25,676 nt of DNA. Source: an uncultured Bacilli bacterium. GTDB taxonomy: Bacteria; Bacillota_I; Bacilli_A; RF39; UBA660. Positions 15,206 to 23,522 of the stretch are shown here, in pieces. The first letter of the stretch is position 1. Each line of letters opens with the position of its first letter. The position numbers and the translations under genes are program-made. The notes under the pieces were generated by a model that made no database searches, was not told where the DNA came from, and worked only from the letters and a program-made list of their open reading frames with translations. Location of the stretch: contig CANQFO010000006.1 of assembly GCA_947599755.1 (NCBI GenBank), positions 1-25,676 on the forward strand. The letters run 5' to 3'.

Positions 15206-15770
15206 AATTACTACATCCTTTCAAAAAACAATCAATTGCTTGATCTCCTTTTTGATAATAAACCTCACTAACATGATGCTCAAAATCAGTATAAAGAGAA
15301 ATTTCAATATCTTGAAAATATTGAATATAAGGATTTAACTGTAATAATGATTCTTTTTGTAAATTGGTAACACTACCTTTTAAACTAATAAATTGTCCAC
15401 TAGTTCCATGAAGAGTATAAAGAACAGAATTAGAATAAGTAGTTAAATTATTAAAAACAATATATCCCTTACAAACAAGCTGAAACAAATTTTGAACAAA
15501 TCCTACCATGCCTTCTTTTTTTGCATTAGCAATCATTTCTAGATCATGAGAAAAATATTTTTCAATAAGTACCTTCATATAATCAGAATGCTTAGAAAGT
15601 AAAATTTCTTCTCCCAAAAGAGAAACTACATGACCATCATATTCACAATCTGCATAATATACTATACCATCAGGAGAAATCACAAACATTTTCGGATGAG
15701 TAGAAATATCATGAGCATTACCAGGTCCTTTTTGATATTTTTGATCACAAAGAAAATCAATCATTACCAT
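15186..15770 (-). CDS. Unknown protein, first of an overlapping pair
   Basis: A 194-aa protein with MIDFLCDQKYQKGPGNAHDISTHPKMFVISPDGIVYYADCEYDGH at the start, suggesting a small beta-sheet domain, then a helical part and a C-terminal beta region (YIQYFQDIEISLYTDFEHHVSEVYY). No signal peptide or membrane segment is seen, and I do not recognise the family. The ribosome binding site is weak (TAGGTGAT). It lies 61 bp downstream of the ABC-F gene and is translationally coupled to the next gene. Confidence 0.65.
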   Translation of the reverse strand: MVMIDFLCDQKYQKGPGNAHDISTHPKMFVISPDGIVYYADCEYDGHVVSLLGEEILLSKHSDYMKVLIEKYFSHDLEMIANAKKEGMVGFVQNLFQLVCKGYIVFNNLTTYSNSVLYTLHGTSGQFISLKGSVTNLQKESLLQLNPYIQYFQDIEISLYTDFEHHVSEVYYQKGDQAIDCFLKGCSNYGKQIS

Positions 15771-15831
15771 CTATATCACCTAAAATCATTGTAACAAAAA
15801 GAAATTAGAATGTCCACAAAGAACCAATTTA

Positions 15832-17415
15832 TTACCTACTCTGAATATATTCATCATAAGGAATTGATCGATCAATAATTTTTCCATCAGGAAGAATTTC
15901 AATTACACGATTACTAACCGTACGATTAAGTTCATAATCTCTAGAAGTAAAAAGTATCTCTCCTTGAAATTGAACAAGACCTTTATTTAACGAAGTAATA
16001 CTTTCCAAATCTAAATGATTAGTAGGCTCATCTAAAATTAAAAAATTTGGACTTTTTAACATCATTTTAGACAATATACAACGTTGTTTCTCTCCCCCAG
16101 ATAAAACATTTACTTTCTTAAATACATCTTCCCCAGAAAATAACATTCTACCTAAAAATCCTCTAAGAACCGTTTCATCTTTAATATCATAAAACTGTCC
16201 TATCCATTCCATAATACTTTTATCACAATTAAAATACTCTGTATTATCTTGTGGCAAATACTCATATTGAATTGTCTTTCCCCATTCAATACTTCCCTTA
16301 TCATACTTTTCTTTCCCACTTAAAATATTAAATAACATTGTTTTTACCATATCATCCTGTGCTAAAAAACTAATTTTATCTCCCTTAAAAACAGTAAAAG
16401 AAATCTTATCTAAAATCTTTTTGCCATCAACAATTTTTGTAAGATTTTCTACCTTTAAAATTTCTTTTCCCGAAGGTTTTTCAATTTTAAAATCAATATA
16501 AGGATACTTTCTAGAAGAAGCAACAATTTCTTCTAATTGAATTTTATCCAACATTTTTTTTCGAGAAGTAGCTTGTCTAGACTTAGAAGCATTAGCAGAA
16601 AAACGAGCAATAAAAGATTGTAATTCTTTTATTTTTTCCTCTTTCTTTTTATTAGAATCTCTCATTTGTTTTTGTAAAAGTTCAGAAGATTCATACCAAA
16701 AATCATAATTACCTACATATAATTTAATTTTTCCATAATCAATATCTGCAATATGAGTACATACCTTATTTAAAAAATGTCTATCATGAGAAACAATAAT
16801 CACTGTATTATTAAAATTGATCAAAAATTCTTCTAACCAAAAAATTGCCTCTAAATCTAAATTATTTGTAGGTTCATCCAAAAGCAATATATCAGGATTA
16901 CCAAACAAAGCTTGAGCAAGTAATACTTTTACTCTCGATTTAACCGCTAAATCTCTCATCTTCAAATGATGTTGCTCAACAGGAATACCTAAATTACTCA
17001 AAAGAGTTGCCGCATCTGCATAAGCATTCCAACCACCAAGTTCCATAAATTCAGCTTCTAAATTAGCAAGTTTCATCCCATCTTCTTCACTAAATTCAGT
17101 TTGCTGATACATTTGATCTTTCTCTACCATAATTTGATAAAGAACAGAATTTCCCATGATCACAACATCCAACACTTCTTGATCATCATACTGATAATGA
17201 TCCTGCTTTAAAAAAGAAACTCTCTCACCCTTAGAAATAGAAATATCACCAGTAGTAGTTTCAATCTCTCCTGATAAAATCTTTAAAAAAGTAGATTTAC
17301 CAGAACCATTAGCGCCAATTAATCCATAACAATTATCATTAGTAAACTTAAGATTAACATCTTCAAATAAAGTTCTTTTACCAAATTTCAAACTAACATG
17401 ATTAACCTGAATCAT
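15832..17415 (-). CDS. ABC-F ATPase of the YkpA/YbiT type with degenerate second half
   Basis: ABC-F proteins act on ribosomes in the cytoplasm and have no membrane domain. The first ATPase is intact: Walker A GANGSGKST (34-42), signature region LAVKSRVKVLLAQALF (156-171), Walker B ILLLDEPTNNLD (176-187), and switch SHDRHF. The linker (about 240-300) is charged and helical. The second half has LSGGEKQR (438-445) and LILDEPTNHLD, but its Walker A is degraded to LAQDDMVKTM (351-360) and the switch histidine is arginine (TSRDYEL). YkpA-like relatives also have a relaxed second Walker A. GAGGTGATAAA precedes the ATG. Exact ABC-F subfamily is uncertain. Confidence 0.88.
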   Translation of the reverse strand: MIQVNHVSLKFGKRTLFEDVNLKFTNDNCYGLIGANGSGKSTFLKILSGEIETTTGDISISKGERVSFLKQDHYQYDDQEVLDVVIMGNSVLYQIMVEKDQMYQQTEFSEEDGMKLANLEAEFMELGGWNAYADAATLLSNLGIPVEQHHLKMRDLAVKSRVKVLLAQALFGNPDILLLDEPTNNLDLEAIFWLEEFLINFNNTVIIVSHDRHFLNKVCTHIADIDYGKIKLYVGNYDFWYESSELLQKQMRDSNKKKEEKIKELQSFIARFSANASKSRQATSRKKMLDKIQLEEIVASSRKYPYIDFKIEKPSGKEILKVENLTKIVDGKKILDKISFTVFKGDKISFLAQDDMVKTMLFNILSGKEKYDKGSIEWGKTIQYEYLPQDNTEYFNCDKSIMEWIGQFYDIKDETVLRGFLGRMLFSGEDVFKKVNVLSGGEKQRCILSKMMLKSPNFLILDEPTNHLDLESITSLNKGLVQFQGEILFTSRDYELNRTVSNRVIEILPDGKIIDRSIPYDEYIQSR

Positions 17416-17449
17416 TTTATCACCTCAAAGCTACTTTAGTTTACTATAG

Positions 17450-17495
17450 AATTAAAAAAAATACAAGTTCACCTACCAAGAATAACTTGTATTTT
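17450..17495 (-). terminator. Terminator after the kinase-fold gene
   Basis: AAAATACAAGTT (17458-17469) and AACTTGTATTTT (17484-17495) form a 12-bp stem with a 14-nt loop. The minus strand continues with TTTTTTT, and the + strand also ends in T residues. Confidence 0.8.
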
Positions 17496-17503
17496 AATAT
17501 TAA

Positions 17504-18181
17504 TTATTTACAAATTCTTTTAACATAAGAACTAACCGTTTCCCCCTCTTGTAAAGTATCTTCCAAACGATAAATCAAAGAAAATGAATCTTCCAAATTT
17601 AATATATTTCTCACCGCAGACTGATTCTTTTTAGACAATGAAACAACAGAAAGCAAAATATCATCAACAACAAATTTCGCAAAACGTTGAAAATTTTCTT
17701 GTTGAAGAAAACTACGATCAATATAATCCCGAATAACATAACTTCCAGGATCAATTAAATAAATTTTCCCATTATGATAAAGTAAATTTCTAAAATTTAA
17801 ATCTTCCATATCAATACCAAAATCAGATAAAAGAAAAATATCATCCCTCAACAAACAAATTTCCTTTATAAAAGAAAATATATCCATCTTTGCAATCGCT
17901 TGAGTAGCATACTGTAATAAAAAATCCATTTGATATCCAATAAATTGATGATTCAAATCATAAATCAAATTTTTTGGCAAAACGATTCTATTCGTATCAA
18001 TTTTCTGTAAAACAAAAACATCTTTTTCTTTTAAACGCATCTTACGACAATAATCTTTATAAATTTTAAATGCTTGATCAAAATATCGATATACAATTCC
18101 TTCTTCTCCTTCATCAATATACATATAATCTAAATCAGAAGAAGAAAAAGAATAGAACTTATCTCCAACATAAAACTCCAT
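17504..18181 (-). CDS. Small protein-kinase-fold protein
   Basis: This 225-aa protein looks like a reduced protein kinase or small-molecule kinase. A glycine-rich loop DEGEEGIVYRY (23-33) precedes the lysine of FKIYKD (K39). The catalytic loop EDLNFRNLL gives D127 and N132 in the correct D-x4-N spacing, and IDPG (D144) is the metal-binding DFG equivalent. It lacks the large C-terminal lobe of typical kinases. It begins 61 bp after the oapA-like gene on the same strand and is followed by a strong terminator, so the two may be co-transcribed. A GGGGG stretch precedes the ATG. The substrate is unknown. Confidence 0.75.
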   Translation of the reverse strand: MEFYVGDKFYSFSSSDLDYMYIDEGEEGIVYRYFDQAFKIYKDYCRKMRLKEKDVFVLQKIDTNRIVLPKNLIYDLNHQFIGYQMDFLLQYATQAIAKMDIFSFIKEICLLRDDIFLLSDFGIDMEDLNFRNLLYHNGKIYLIDPGSYVIRDYIDRSFLQQENFQRFAKFVVDDILLSVVSLSKKNQSAVRNILNLEDSFSLIYRLEDTLQEGETVSSYVKRICK

Positions 18182-18242
18182 ATTAACCCCCTAATTTCTT
18201 TTTTATATGTCACCCTTCATGATAAAATAACGCCTTATCAAT

Positions 18243-18839
18243 TTAACAATGATAAAAATAAGAAATAATTTTAGCAAATTCATATAAAATAAGATTACTT
18301 TTATTAATAGCAAAACTTTTCCCAATAGCTTTTCCACCAATAGTTATAGAAGCAACTAAAGAAGCAACAATTAAACTAACAAATAATAAATTCAAATGAA
18401 ATGTATGAGCTAAAGCAACAGATATTGTTGTAGCAGATGCTCCTGAAATAATACCACAAATATCCCCAATAACATCACAACAAAAACTAGATACTTTATC
18501 TGCATTTTTCTTAAATTTAACGGCTACATCAGCACCCCTTACCTTCCTAGAATTCATAGAATGAAAAATCTTTTCATCTGCTGAAGTAACAGAAACACCA
18601 ATAATATCAAACATAACTCCAACAAACACAAATAAAAGCATAATCACAATTCCAAAAACTAAAGATAAATTAGGAATAGTACTCTCAGAAATCAATGACA
18701 ACACAAAAGAAATAGTAAAAGAAATAATAATAATCCGACAAATCCATTCAACCTGAACAGATTCTTTTTTCATTTTTTCCTTTTTCTTTGTTTGAATCAA
18801 TAAATTCTGAAACTCTTCTCTTTTATTCTTTTTTTGCAT
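18243..18839 (-). CDS. oapA: OapA-like membrane protein (OLE-associated protein, DUF21-like)
   Basis: The 198-aa protein has a basic N-terminus, four predicted membrane segments (about 33-52, 58-83, 122-145, 150-172) and a charged loop (84-119: TSADEKIFHSMNSRKVRGADVAVKFKKNADKV). The DxxxD motif DVIGD (122-126) begins the third segment. The order FDIIGVSVTSADEK...RGADVAVKFKKNADKVSSF resembles the DUF21 domain of CNNM/CorC-type magnesium transporters. The protein described in Bacillus halodurans as OapA, which binds OLE RNA at the membrane, has this size and topology and sits next to the RNA gene. Here the start is only ~23 bp after the RNA terminator. AAGGAG lies about 11 nt before the ATG. 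The identity is inference from context and motif. Confidence 0.8.
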   Translation of the reverse strand: MQKKNKREEFQNLLIQTKKKEKMKKESVQVEWICRIIIISFTISFVLSLISESTIPNLSLVFGIVIMLLFVFVGVMFDIIGVSVTSADEKIFHSMNSRKVRGADVAVKFKKNADKVSSFCCDVIGDICGIISGASATTISVALAHTFHLNLLFVSLIVASLVASITIGGKAIGKSFAINKSNLILYEFAKIISYFYHC

Positions 18840-18860
18840 CGTTTAAGTCTCTCCTTTTAT

Positions 18861-18890
18861 AAAGAAAAAATAGTATAAAAATACTATTTT
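18861..18890 (-). terminator. Terminator of the large ncRNA
   Basis: AAAATAGTAT (18890-18881 on the minus strand) pairs perfectly with ATACTATTTT (18876-18867) around a 4-nt loop and is followed by TTTTTCTTT. It lies 22 bp before the oapA-like start codon. Confidence 0.85.
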
Positions 18891-19478
18891 AATTAATGGT
18901 GTTAATATAGTAAACTTTGAATCTTAGGTCAAGTAGGATTTCCCTAATTCCTACAATTTCGTTACCAAAATTGCGGTTCCCCTTAAAAGGAATTAATGTA
19001 TTGTTACCATATACATGACTTGATTACCACTCAGTATCCACTGCAATCCTATATTAAAGCACTCTAGGAGATTTCCTCCCCAATATTTTACTATTAGTTC
19101 TTTTTTGCAAAAGCAATTTCAAAACGCAAACCAAATTAGAGTTGGCCACCTTAATTCAGCAAGATCATTCATTCCAATACTTTCACTCAAGACAAGCTAC
19201 ACTACACATAACTTTCGCCACATGCAGGTTTAATCCTATTTCGTAATAAGTCCATCAGTAATTTACGTATAGGCTTACCACAAGAATAGGTCTCCACAGG
19301 TAAAAGGGTCGTTTATCGTATGCCATTACGAGCGCCCCTAAACCCTTCATCTTCAGCATCCACCCCAAACTGGGCGTAAGAAGCAAACACCAAAGGTTTC
19401 ACAGATATGCTCTTAACGATTGTTTAATCTCGTCTTCCTAGTAAAATAATTGACTAGAATAATGTACCATCAATTATG
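18862..19478 (-). ncRNA. ole: Large (~617 nt) non-coding RNA, probable OLE RNA
   Basis: No credible coding frame crosses this interval, yet it is bounded by a consensus promoter and a strong terminator, so it encodes an RNA of about 617 nt. The base composition is far less A-biased than the neighbouring coding strands and contains GC-containing blocks (for example GCCCAGTTTGGGGTGG and GTGGAGACC on the minus strand). OLE RNA is ~600 nt, made from its own promoter, and located immediately before oapA; this RNA matches on all three. Sequence lacks the tmRNA, RNase P (GAGGAAAGTCC) and SRP RNA signatures. I cannot fold it here to test the OLE consensus. Confidence 0.8.
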
Positions 19479-19483
19479 TCTAG

Positions 19484-19512
19484 ATTATAACACAATTTGT
19501 AAAATTTGTCAA
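19484..19512 (-). promoter_or_regulatory. Consensus promoter of the large ncRNA
   Basis: TTGACA (19512-19507), exactly 17 bp, then TATAAT (19489-19484) on the minus strand. This is a perfect sigma-A consensus, predicting strong transcription starting near 19478. Confidence 0.9.
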
Positions 19513-19592
19513 GTTTACACTAATCTAGCTAAATTAAACTCACACTATAATATATGAAAAAAAAAAGAAAAATATTCATATAAAAAAATAGC

Positions 19593-20288
19593 TTAATTCG
19601 CTCTAATTTGTTCAATATATTGATGAATCTTATTTGACCAAGTACTACTTTGTGCATATCTAGGAGCAATTGCATCAACAGTATTCAAACCTTTAGAATA
19701 ATAATTTGTATATAAATTATCAACAAATCCAACAATTCCCTCATCTAAAGTAGCATATGTCTTATAACTAGTACCATTACAAGAAGGACTACCCTTTTGT
19801 CCCCCCACATTATTACAAGTTCGAGCTAAAGACGAACAATTAGAACGACACCCTGTTTCATGCAAAATAATCGCAACAGCAAGATAAGGATCAATTCCCT
19901 TTTGAATACATTCCGTAGCAATCAATTGACCTTTACCAGCAATATAACCAGTACCCAAATTTCGATCAAGCTTAATCGTAAGTTCTTCTAAAGTCATTCC
20001 TTCAAATACTTCAATTCTAGGGGGAATAATCACAGAAGCAGGAGCGGTTTCCATAGAAACTGCCATCAATGGTAAAGATGAATCTGTAGATACAGAATCA
20101 TCAGTAGTACTATTTTTTTTTAAAATAGTATGAGCAGAAGCAGCCATATTTTTAATATCAAATTCCTGAACACTAGAAATAATCTTATGATCAAAAGTAA
20201 TTTGATCATGTTGTAAAACCAAAGCAATAGAAATCATAAAAATACCTACAATCGCTAATATTCCACTAACAAATTTAGCATTTTTCAA
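19593..20288 (-). CDS. Membrane-anchored peptidoglycan hydrolase-like protein (glucosaminidase/transglycosylase type)
   Basis: A 231-aa protein with an N-terminal signal-anchor (residues 7-26), a Ser/Thr-rich linker and a catalytic domain from ~115. That domain reads GQLIATECIQKGIDPYLAVAIILHETGC...NNVGGQKG...YATLDEGIVGFVDNLYTNYYSKGLNTVDAIAPRYA, the pattern of lysozyme-like and glucosaminidase wall hydrolases, with E144 of HETG as the likely acid. Paired cysteines near the active site (C147, C151, C158, C170) suggest disulfides on the outside. The start is a TTG with GAGGTG about 7 nt upstream. Confidence 0.8.
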   Translation of the reverse strand: MKNAKFVSGILAIVGIFMISIALVLQHDQITFDHKIISSVQEFDIKNMAASAHTILKKNSTTDDSVSTDSSLPLMAVSMETAPASVIIPPRIEVFEGMTLEELTIKLDRNLGTGYIAGKGQLIATECIQKGIDPYLAVAIILHETGCRSNCSSLARTCNNVGGQKGSPSCNGTSYKTYATLDEGIVGFVDNLYTNYYSKGLNTVDAIAPRYAQSSTWSNKIHQYIEQIRAN

Positions 20289-20320
20289 ACAAATTCACCT
20301 CTACATCTGAATATAACAAT

Positions 20321-20349
20321 AGTTTATCGTATTCATAAAAGATTGTCAA
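20321..20349 (-). promoter_or_regulatory. Promoter of the wall-hydrolase gene
   Basis: TTGACA (20349-20344), 17 bp, TAAACT (20326-20321) on the minus strand, in the divergent gap with the Sir2 gene. Confidence 0.55.
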
Positions 20350-20365
20350 ATACATCAAAATAGAA

Positions 20366-20394
20366 TTGTTTTTAACCAAAAGTATACTTATAAT
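20366..20394 (+). promoter_or_regulatory. Promoter of the Sir2 gene
   Basis: TTGTTT (20366-20371), 17 bp, TATAAT (20389-20394), 18 bp before the ATG at 20413, which carries AGAAGGTG upstream. Confidence 0.6.
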
Positions 20395-20412
20395 TAAAAA
20401 GAAGGTGATAAA

Positions 20413-21138
20413 ATGGATCAAATTAATACCCTAATAAAATGGATAAAAGAATCAAAAAAAACAGTATTTTTCGGTGGAGCAGGTACTTCTACAGAAAGCG
20501 GTTTAAAAGATTTTAGAAGCAAAGATGGACTATATAATGAACAGTTCAAATATCCACCTGAAATAATTTTATCTCATACCTTTTTTGAAGAACATCCTAT
20601 TGAATTTTATGAATTTTATCGAGAAAAGATGAATTCATTAGCCTATAAACCAAACATAACCCATATCGTTTTAAGCAGATTGGAAAAGAAAAATATGCTC
20701 AGTAGTATTATTACACAAAATATTGATGATTTACATCAAAAAGCAGGTTCCCAGCATGTTATTGAACTTCATGGTTCCATTAAACGAAATTATTGTCAAA
20801 ATTGTCATAAATTTTATGATGCAAAAGCAATTTTTAATCAAAAAGAACTTCCCTTATGTACATGTGGAAACATAATAAAACCAGATGTAATATTATATGA
20901 AGAACCTCTAAATCAAAAAATACTAAATCAAGCCATACAAGAAATTAAAACAGCCCAATTACTCATTATAGGTGGAACAAGTTTAAATGTATACCCAGCT
21001 GCTGGATTAATTCACTATTTTCAAGGAAAACACTTAGTTTTAATTAACAAAGAAAAAACTCCATATGACAATATATGTAATTTAGTAATTCATGATAATT
21101 TAAGTAAAGTATTTAAAGAAATAAATAAATGGATATAA
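20413..21138 (+). CDS. cobB: Sir2-family NAD-dependent protein deacylase
   Basis: The 241-aa enzyme removes acyl groups from lysines using NAD. The Rossmann motif GAGTSTESGLKDFRS, the TQNIDDLHQKAG motif, the catalytic histidine in ELHGS, and four zinc cysteines (CQNC and CTCG) are all present, as is the NAD-site motif GGTSLNVYPAAG. The conserved I/P before DFRS is replaced by LK. Length is normal for a bacterial sirtuin. It is a single gene, converging on the ABC exporter operon with 10 bp between stops and no clear terminator. Confidence 0.95.
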   Translation: MDQINTLIKWIKESKKTVFFGGAGTSTESGLKDFRSKDGLYNEQFKYPPEIILSHTFFEEHPIEFYEFYREKMNSLAYKPNITHIVLSRLEKKNMLSSIITQNIDDLHQKAGSQHVIELHGSIKRNYCQNCHKFYDAKAIFNQKELPLCTCGNIIKPDVILYEEPLNQKILNQAIQEIKTAQLLIIGGTSLNVYPAAGLIHYFQGKHLVLINKEKTPYDNICNLVIHDNLSKVFKEINKWI

Positions 21139-21148
21139 AAACTCACTT

Positions 21149-22726
21149 TCACTTTAACTTAAACGTATAAATAGCCCTTCGATAAACAAAAATTAAAGCA
21201 ATAATAAAATAAAAAATAGTAATCAACAACCCAAAAGAAGAAAAAAGCAAAGAAGATATGGATACATCATGTAAAAAATATGTGAGAAAATAAGTAAAAA
21301 AACAAGCAATAGAATAAGGAAAACTTTTTATTTGCATATCTCGATCATATGGTTGAAATAAGTAATAAAGAACTAAATAATGAACAGAAAAAAATATACT
21401 AAGAACTAAAATAAAAGAAAAAATCATCAAATAATTAACAAAAATCGTTCCTCCCGACAAAAACAACAAAAAATCTATTCCTAAAGCAAGAACAAACGCA
21501 GGAACTAAATTAATTTTAGAAATCATAATTACTCTCTTTTTAAATAATCCCAATAAAACTTTCGGTTCCCGATAAAAATTATAAGAAAGCATTGCATGAT
21601 CACAATGATAAAACATAGCCTGTGTAACAATTGCTCCTCGATTAATAAAATACACAATCAAAACAAACCATCCAAGATGATGAAGAAGAAAATAATGAAT
21701 AGAACTAGAATAAGAAGAAAAAAAGAAAAGAAAAATGGCAAAACAAACAATAAGGAAAAAAATAGCTATAGCATAATTTCTAGCACTGCGCATTAGAATT
21801 TCTTTATGACGTTCAAAAAAAATAGTATTAAACAAATCATACCCTTTTTTCCCTTGAATTTTTCTAACAGAAATCACTTTATCTCTATCTTTCATTTCAA
21901 TCATATCTTGCCTAGAATAAGAACGAGAAAAATCATCATTCATAGCCCTAGTTCTAGTATTTAAACGTTGATATAAAACTTGGTAATCATCTACACAAGA
22001 TAAATAAAAATAGCCATAAATACCCAAGATAAAAAAGAGAAAGAAAAAGAAAAGAAAAAAAGAAAAAGAAAAAAAGAAACCAAAATAAGGCAACAAAGAA
22101 AGAATCAAAAGACCAATAAGAACAGAAAAATAAAAGACTTGATTATCATACCACAAATGCCCATACTTACGATAAAATTTTAAATGTAAAGCTTCCCCCA
22201 CTATCTTTCCAAAAAAAGATAGGAAAAGAAGAAGAATCACTTCAAAAAAAGAATAAGGAATAAGAAAAGAAAAGAAAGAAAAACAAATTGCATGAAATAA
22301 AAGAAATACAAACAAATTCCACCATAAATAAGCTTTCATATATTTTTTAGAATCCATCTGAAACAACACAATAGAATAATATTTTTTTCGACTAGTACCT
22401 AAAATCTTAGTATTCAAATAAATTCCAATTAAAGTAAAAACAAAATAAACATGAAAAAAAGAATCTAGCAATCTATCCCTTGATAAAAAAGAACTAATAA
22501 CATAAATACTTAAAAAATAAAAAATTCGAAAAACAAGCATTCGACAAAAAGAAAGAACAAAAGCAAAAACACCAACAATCTTCTTAATCAACTTACTTTG
22601 ATAAACATCATCTGTCAATAAATCACTAAAAATAGGCAATTTTTTTAACTGATAAAGAAAAGAATTAACAGCACACGCTAAATCAATTTTTAATGACACA
22701 CTCAAAGTTTTAATCACATCTATCAT
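21149..22726 (-). CDS. ABC transporter permease, multi-spanning membrane protein
   Basis: The 525-aa protein has roughly 10-12 hydrophobic segments spread along its length, separated by short basic loops, and one large loop at about 240-300 with NTRTRAMNDDFSRSYSRQD. It has no recognisable motif, but it overlaps the ABC ATPase gene by 17 bp on the same strand, so it is the membrane part of an exporter of ABC-2 type. The ATG at 22726 follows AAGGG. Substrate unknown; such pairs in low-GC bacteria often export peptides, lipids or antibiotics. Confidence 0.85.
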   Translation of the reverse strand: MIDVIKTLSVSLKIDLACAVNSFLYQLKKLPIFSDLLTDDVYQSKLIKKIVGVFAFVLSFCRMLVFRIFYFLSIYVISSFLSRDRLLDSFFHVYFVFTLIGIYLNTKILGTSRKKYYSIVLFQMDSKKYMKAYLWWNLFVFLLFHAICFSFFSFLIPYSFFEVILLLFLSFFGKIVGEALHLKFYRKYGHLWYDNQVFYFSVLIGLLILSLLPYFGFFFSFSFFLFFFFLFFILGIYGYFYLSCVDDYQVLYQRLNTRTRAMNDDFSRSYSRQDMIEMKDRDKVISVRKIQGKKGYDLFNTIFFERHKEILMRSARNYAIAIFFLIVCFAIFLFFFSSYSSSIHYFLLHHLGWFVLIVYFINRGAIVTQAMFYHCDHAMLSYNFYREPKVLLGLFKKRVIMISKINLVPAFVLALGIDFLLFLSGGTIFVNYLMIFSFILVLSIFFSVHYLVLYYLFQPYDRDMQIKSFPYSIACFFTYFLTYFLHDVSISSLLFSSFGLLITIFYFIIALIFVYRRAIYTFKLK

Positions 22727-23414
22727 CCCTTAAGCAATGAATAATTTTTTCTTTATATTTTTTTACACTCAAATTTTTCTTTTCGACCAATTCCAATTTT
22801 TTATGATTCAAAATAACAACTTCATCACATAAATCCATTGCAAGTTCTAAAATATGAGTAGAAAAAATAATAATATGATCCTTTTTAAATTTTCTCAATA
22901 AGTCTTTCATCTCTTCTTGCACAACAATATCTAAAGAAGTAAGTGGTTCATCTAATAAAATCACTTTGGGCTGACAAATAAAATTAATAAGCATCTGCAT
23001 CTTATTTTTCATCCCATGAGAATATTCTTTTAATAACTTATCCCTATCTCCTAATTCAATTTTAAAAAGATCAAAATAATCATCAACTTGAATATCAGAA
23101 GAACAAGAATCTTGATGAATCTCAAGAAAAAATTGTAAAAACTCTCTAGCAGTTAAAAACTCAGGAACAACAGGTGTAGATAAAACATATCCTATATCCG
23201 AACTTTTGAGCTTTTCTAAACAATTATCTTCTAACAAAATTTTTCCCTGATCAATAGAAACATCTCCATTTAAACAATTAAAAAAAGTAGTTTTACCTGC
23301 CCCATTTCTTCCTAATAATCCATAAATTTTTCCTGATTCAAAAGTAAAATTCAAACAATCTAAAACCAATTTTTCAGAATAACTTTTACTTAATCCATTA
23401 ACCAATAACTTCAT
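22710..23414 (-). CDS. ABC transporter ATP-binding protein
   Basis: A 234-aa ATPase with Walker A GRNGAGKT (35-42), a signature-like motif YSHGMKNKMQ, Walker B VILLDEPL followed by TSLD, and switch histidine in FSTHIL. GAGGG lies upstream of the ATG. It drives the overlapping permease. The signature SHGMK in place of LSGGQ is common in ABC-2-type exporter ATPases. Confidence 0.93.
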   Translation of the reverse strand: MKLLVNGLSKSYSEKLVLDCLNFTFESGKIYGLLGRNGAGKTTFFNCLNGDVSIDQGKILLEDNCLEKLKSSDIGYVLSTPVVPEFLTAREFLQFFLEIHQDSCSSDIQVDDYFDLFKIELGDRDKLLKEYSHGMKNKMQMLINFICQPKVILLDEPLTSLDIVVQEEMKDLLRKFKKDHIIIFSTHILELAMDLCDEVVILNHKKLELVEKKNLSVKKYKEKIIHCLRDDRCD

Positions 23415-23446
23415 ATTTAAAACCCTCTATATCACATTTCAAGCTT

Positions 23447-23475
23447 ACTATATCAATCAAAAATCAATTTGTCAA
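23447..23475 (-). promoter_or_regulatory. Promoter of the ABC exporter operon
   Basis: TTGACA (23475-23470), 17 bp, TATAGT (23452-23447) on the minus strand, 33 bp before the ATPase start codon. Confidence 0.65.
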
Positions 23476-23522
23476 TAAATAGTATATAAATAAACAACTA
23501 TCTGAAAACAATAAAAAATAAA

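Noticed and set aside
18862..19478. tmRNA, RNase P RNA, SRP RNA or ROOL-type RNA for the large transcript
   Set aside because: I find none of the short signatures of tmRNA (GGGGC...TTCGACAGG), RNase P (GAGGAAAGTCC) or SRP RNA, and the length is too great for them. ROOL has a similar length but is not linked to a DUF21-like gene; it stays the main alternative to OLE.
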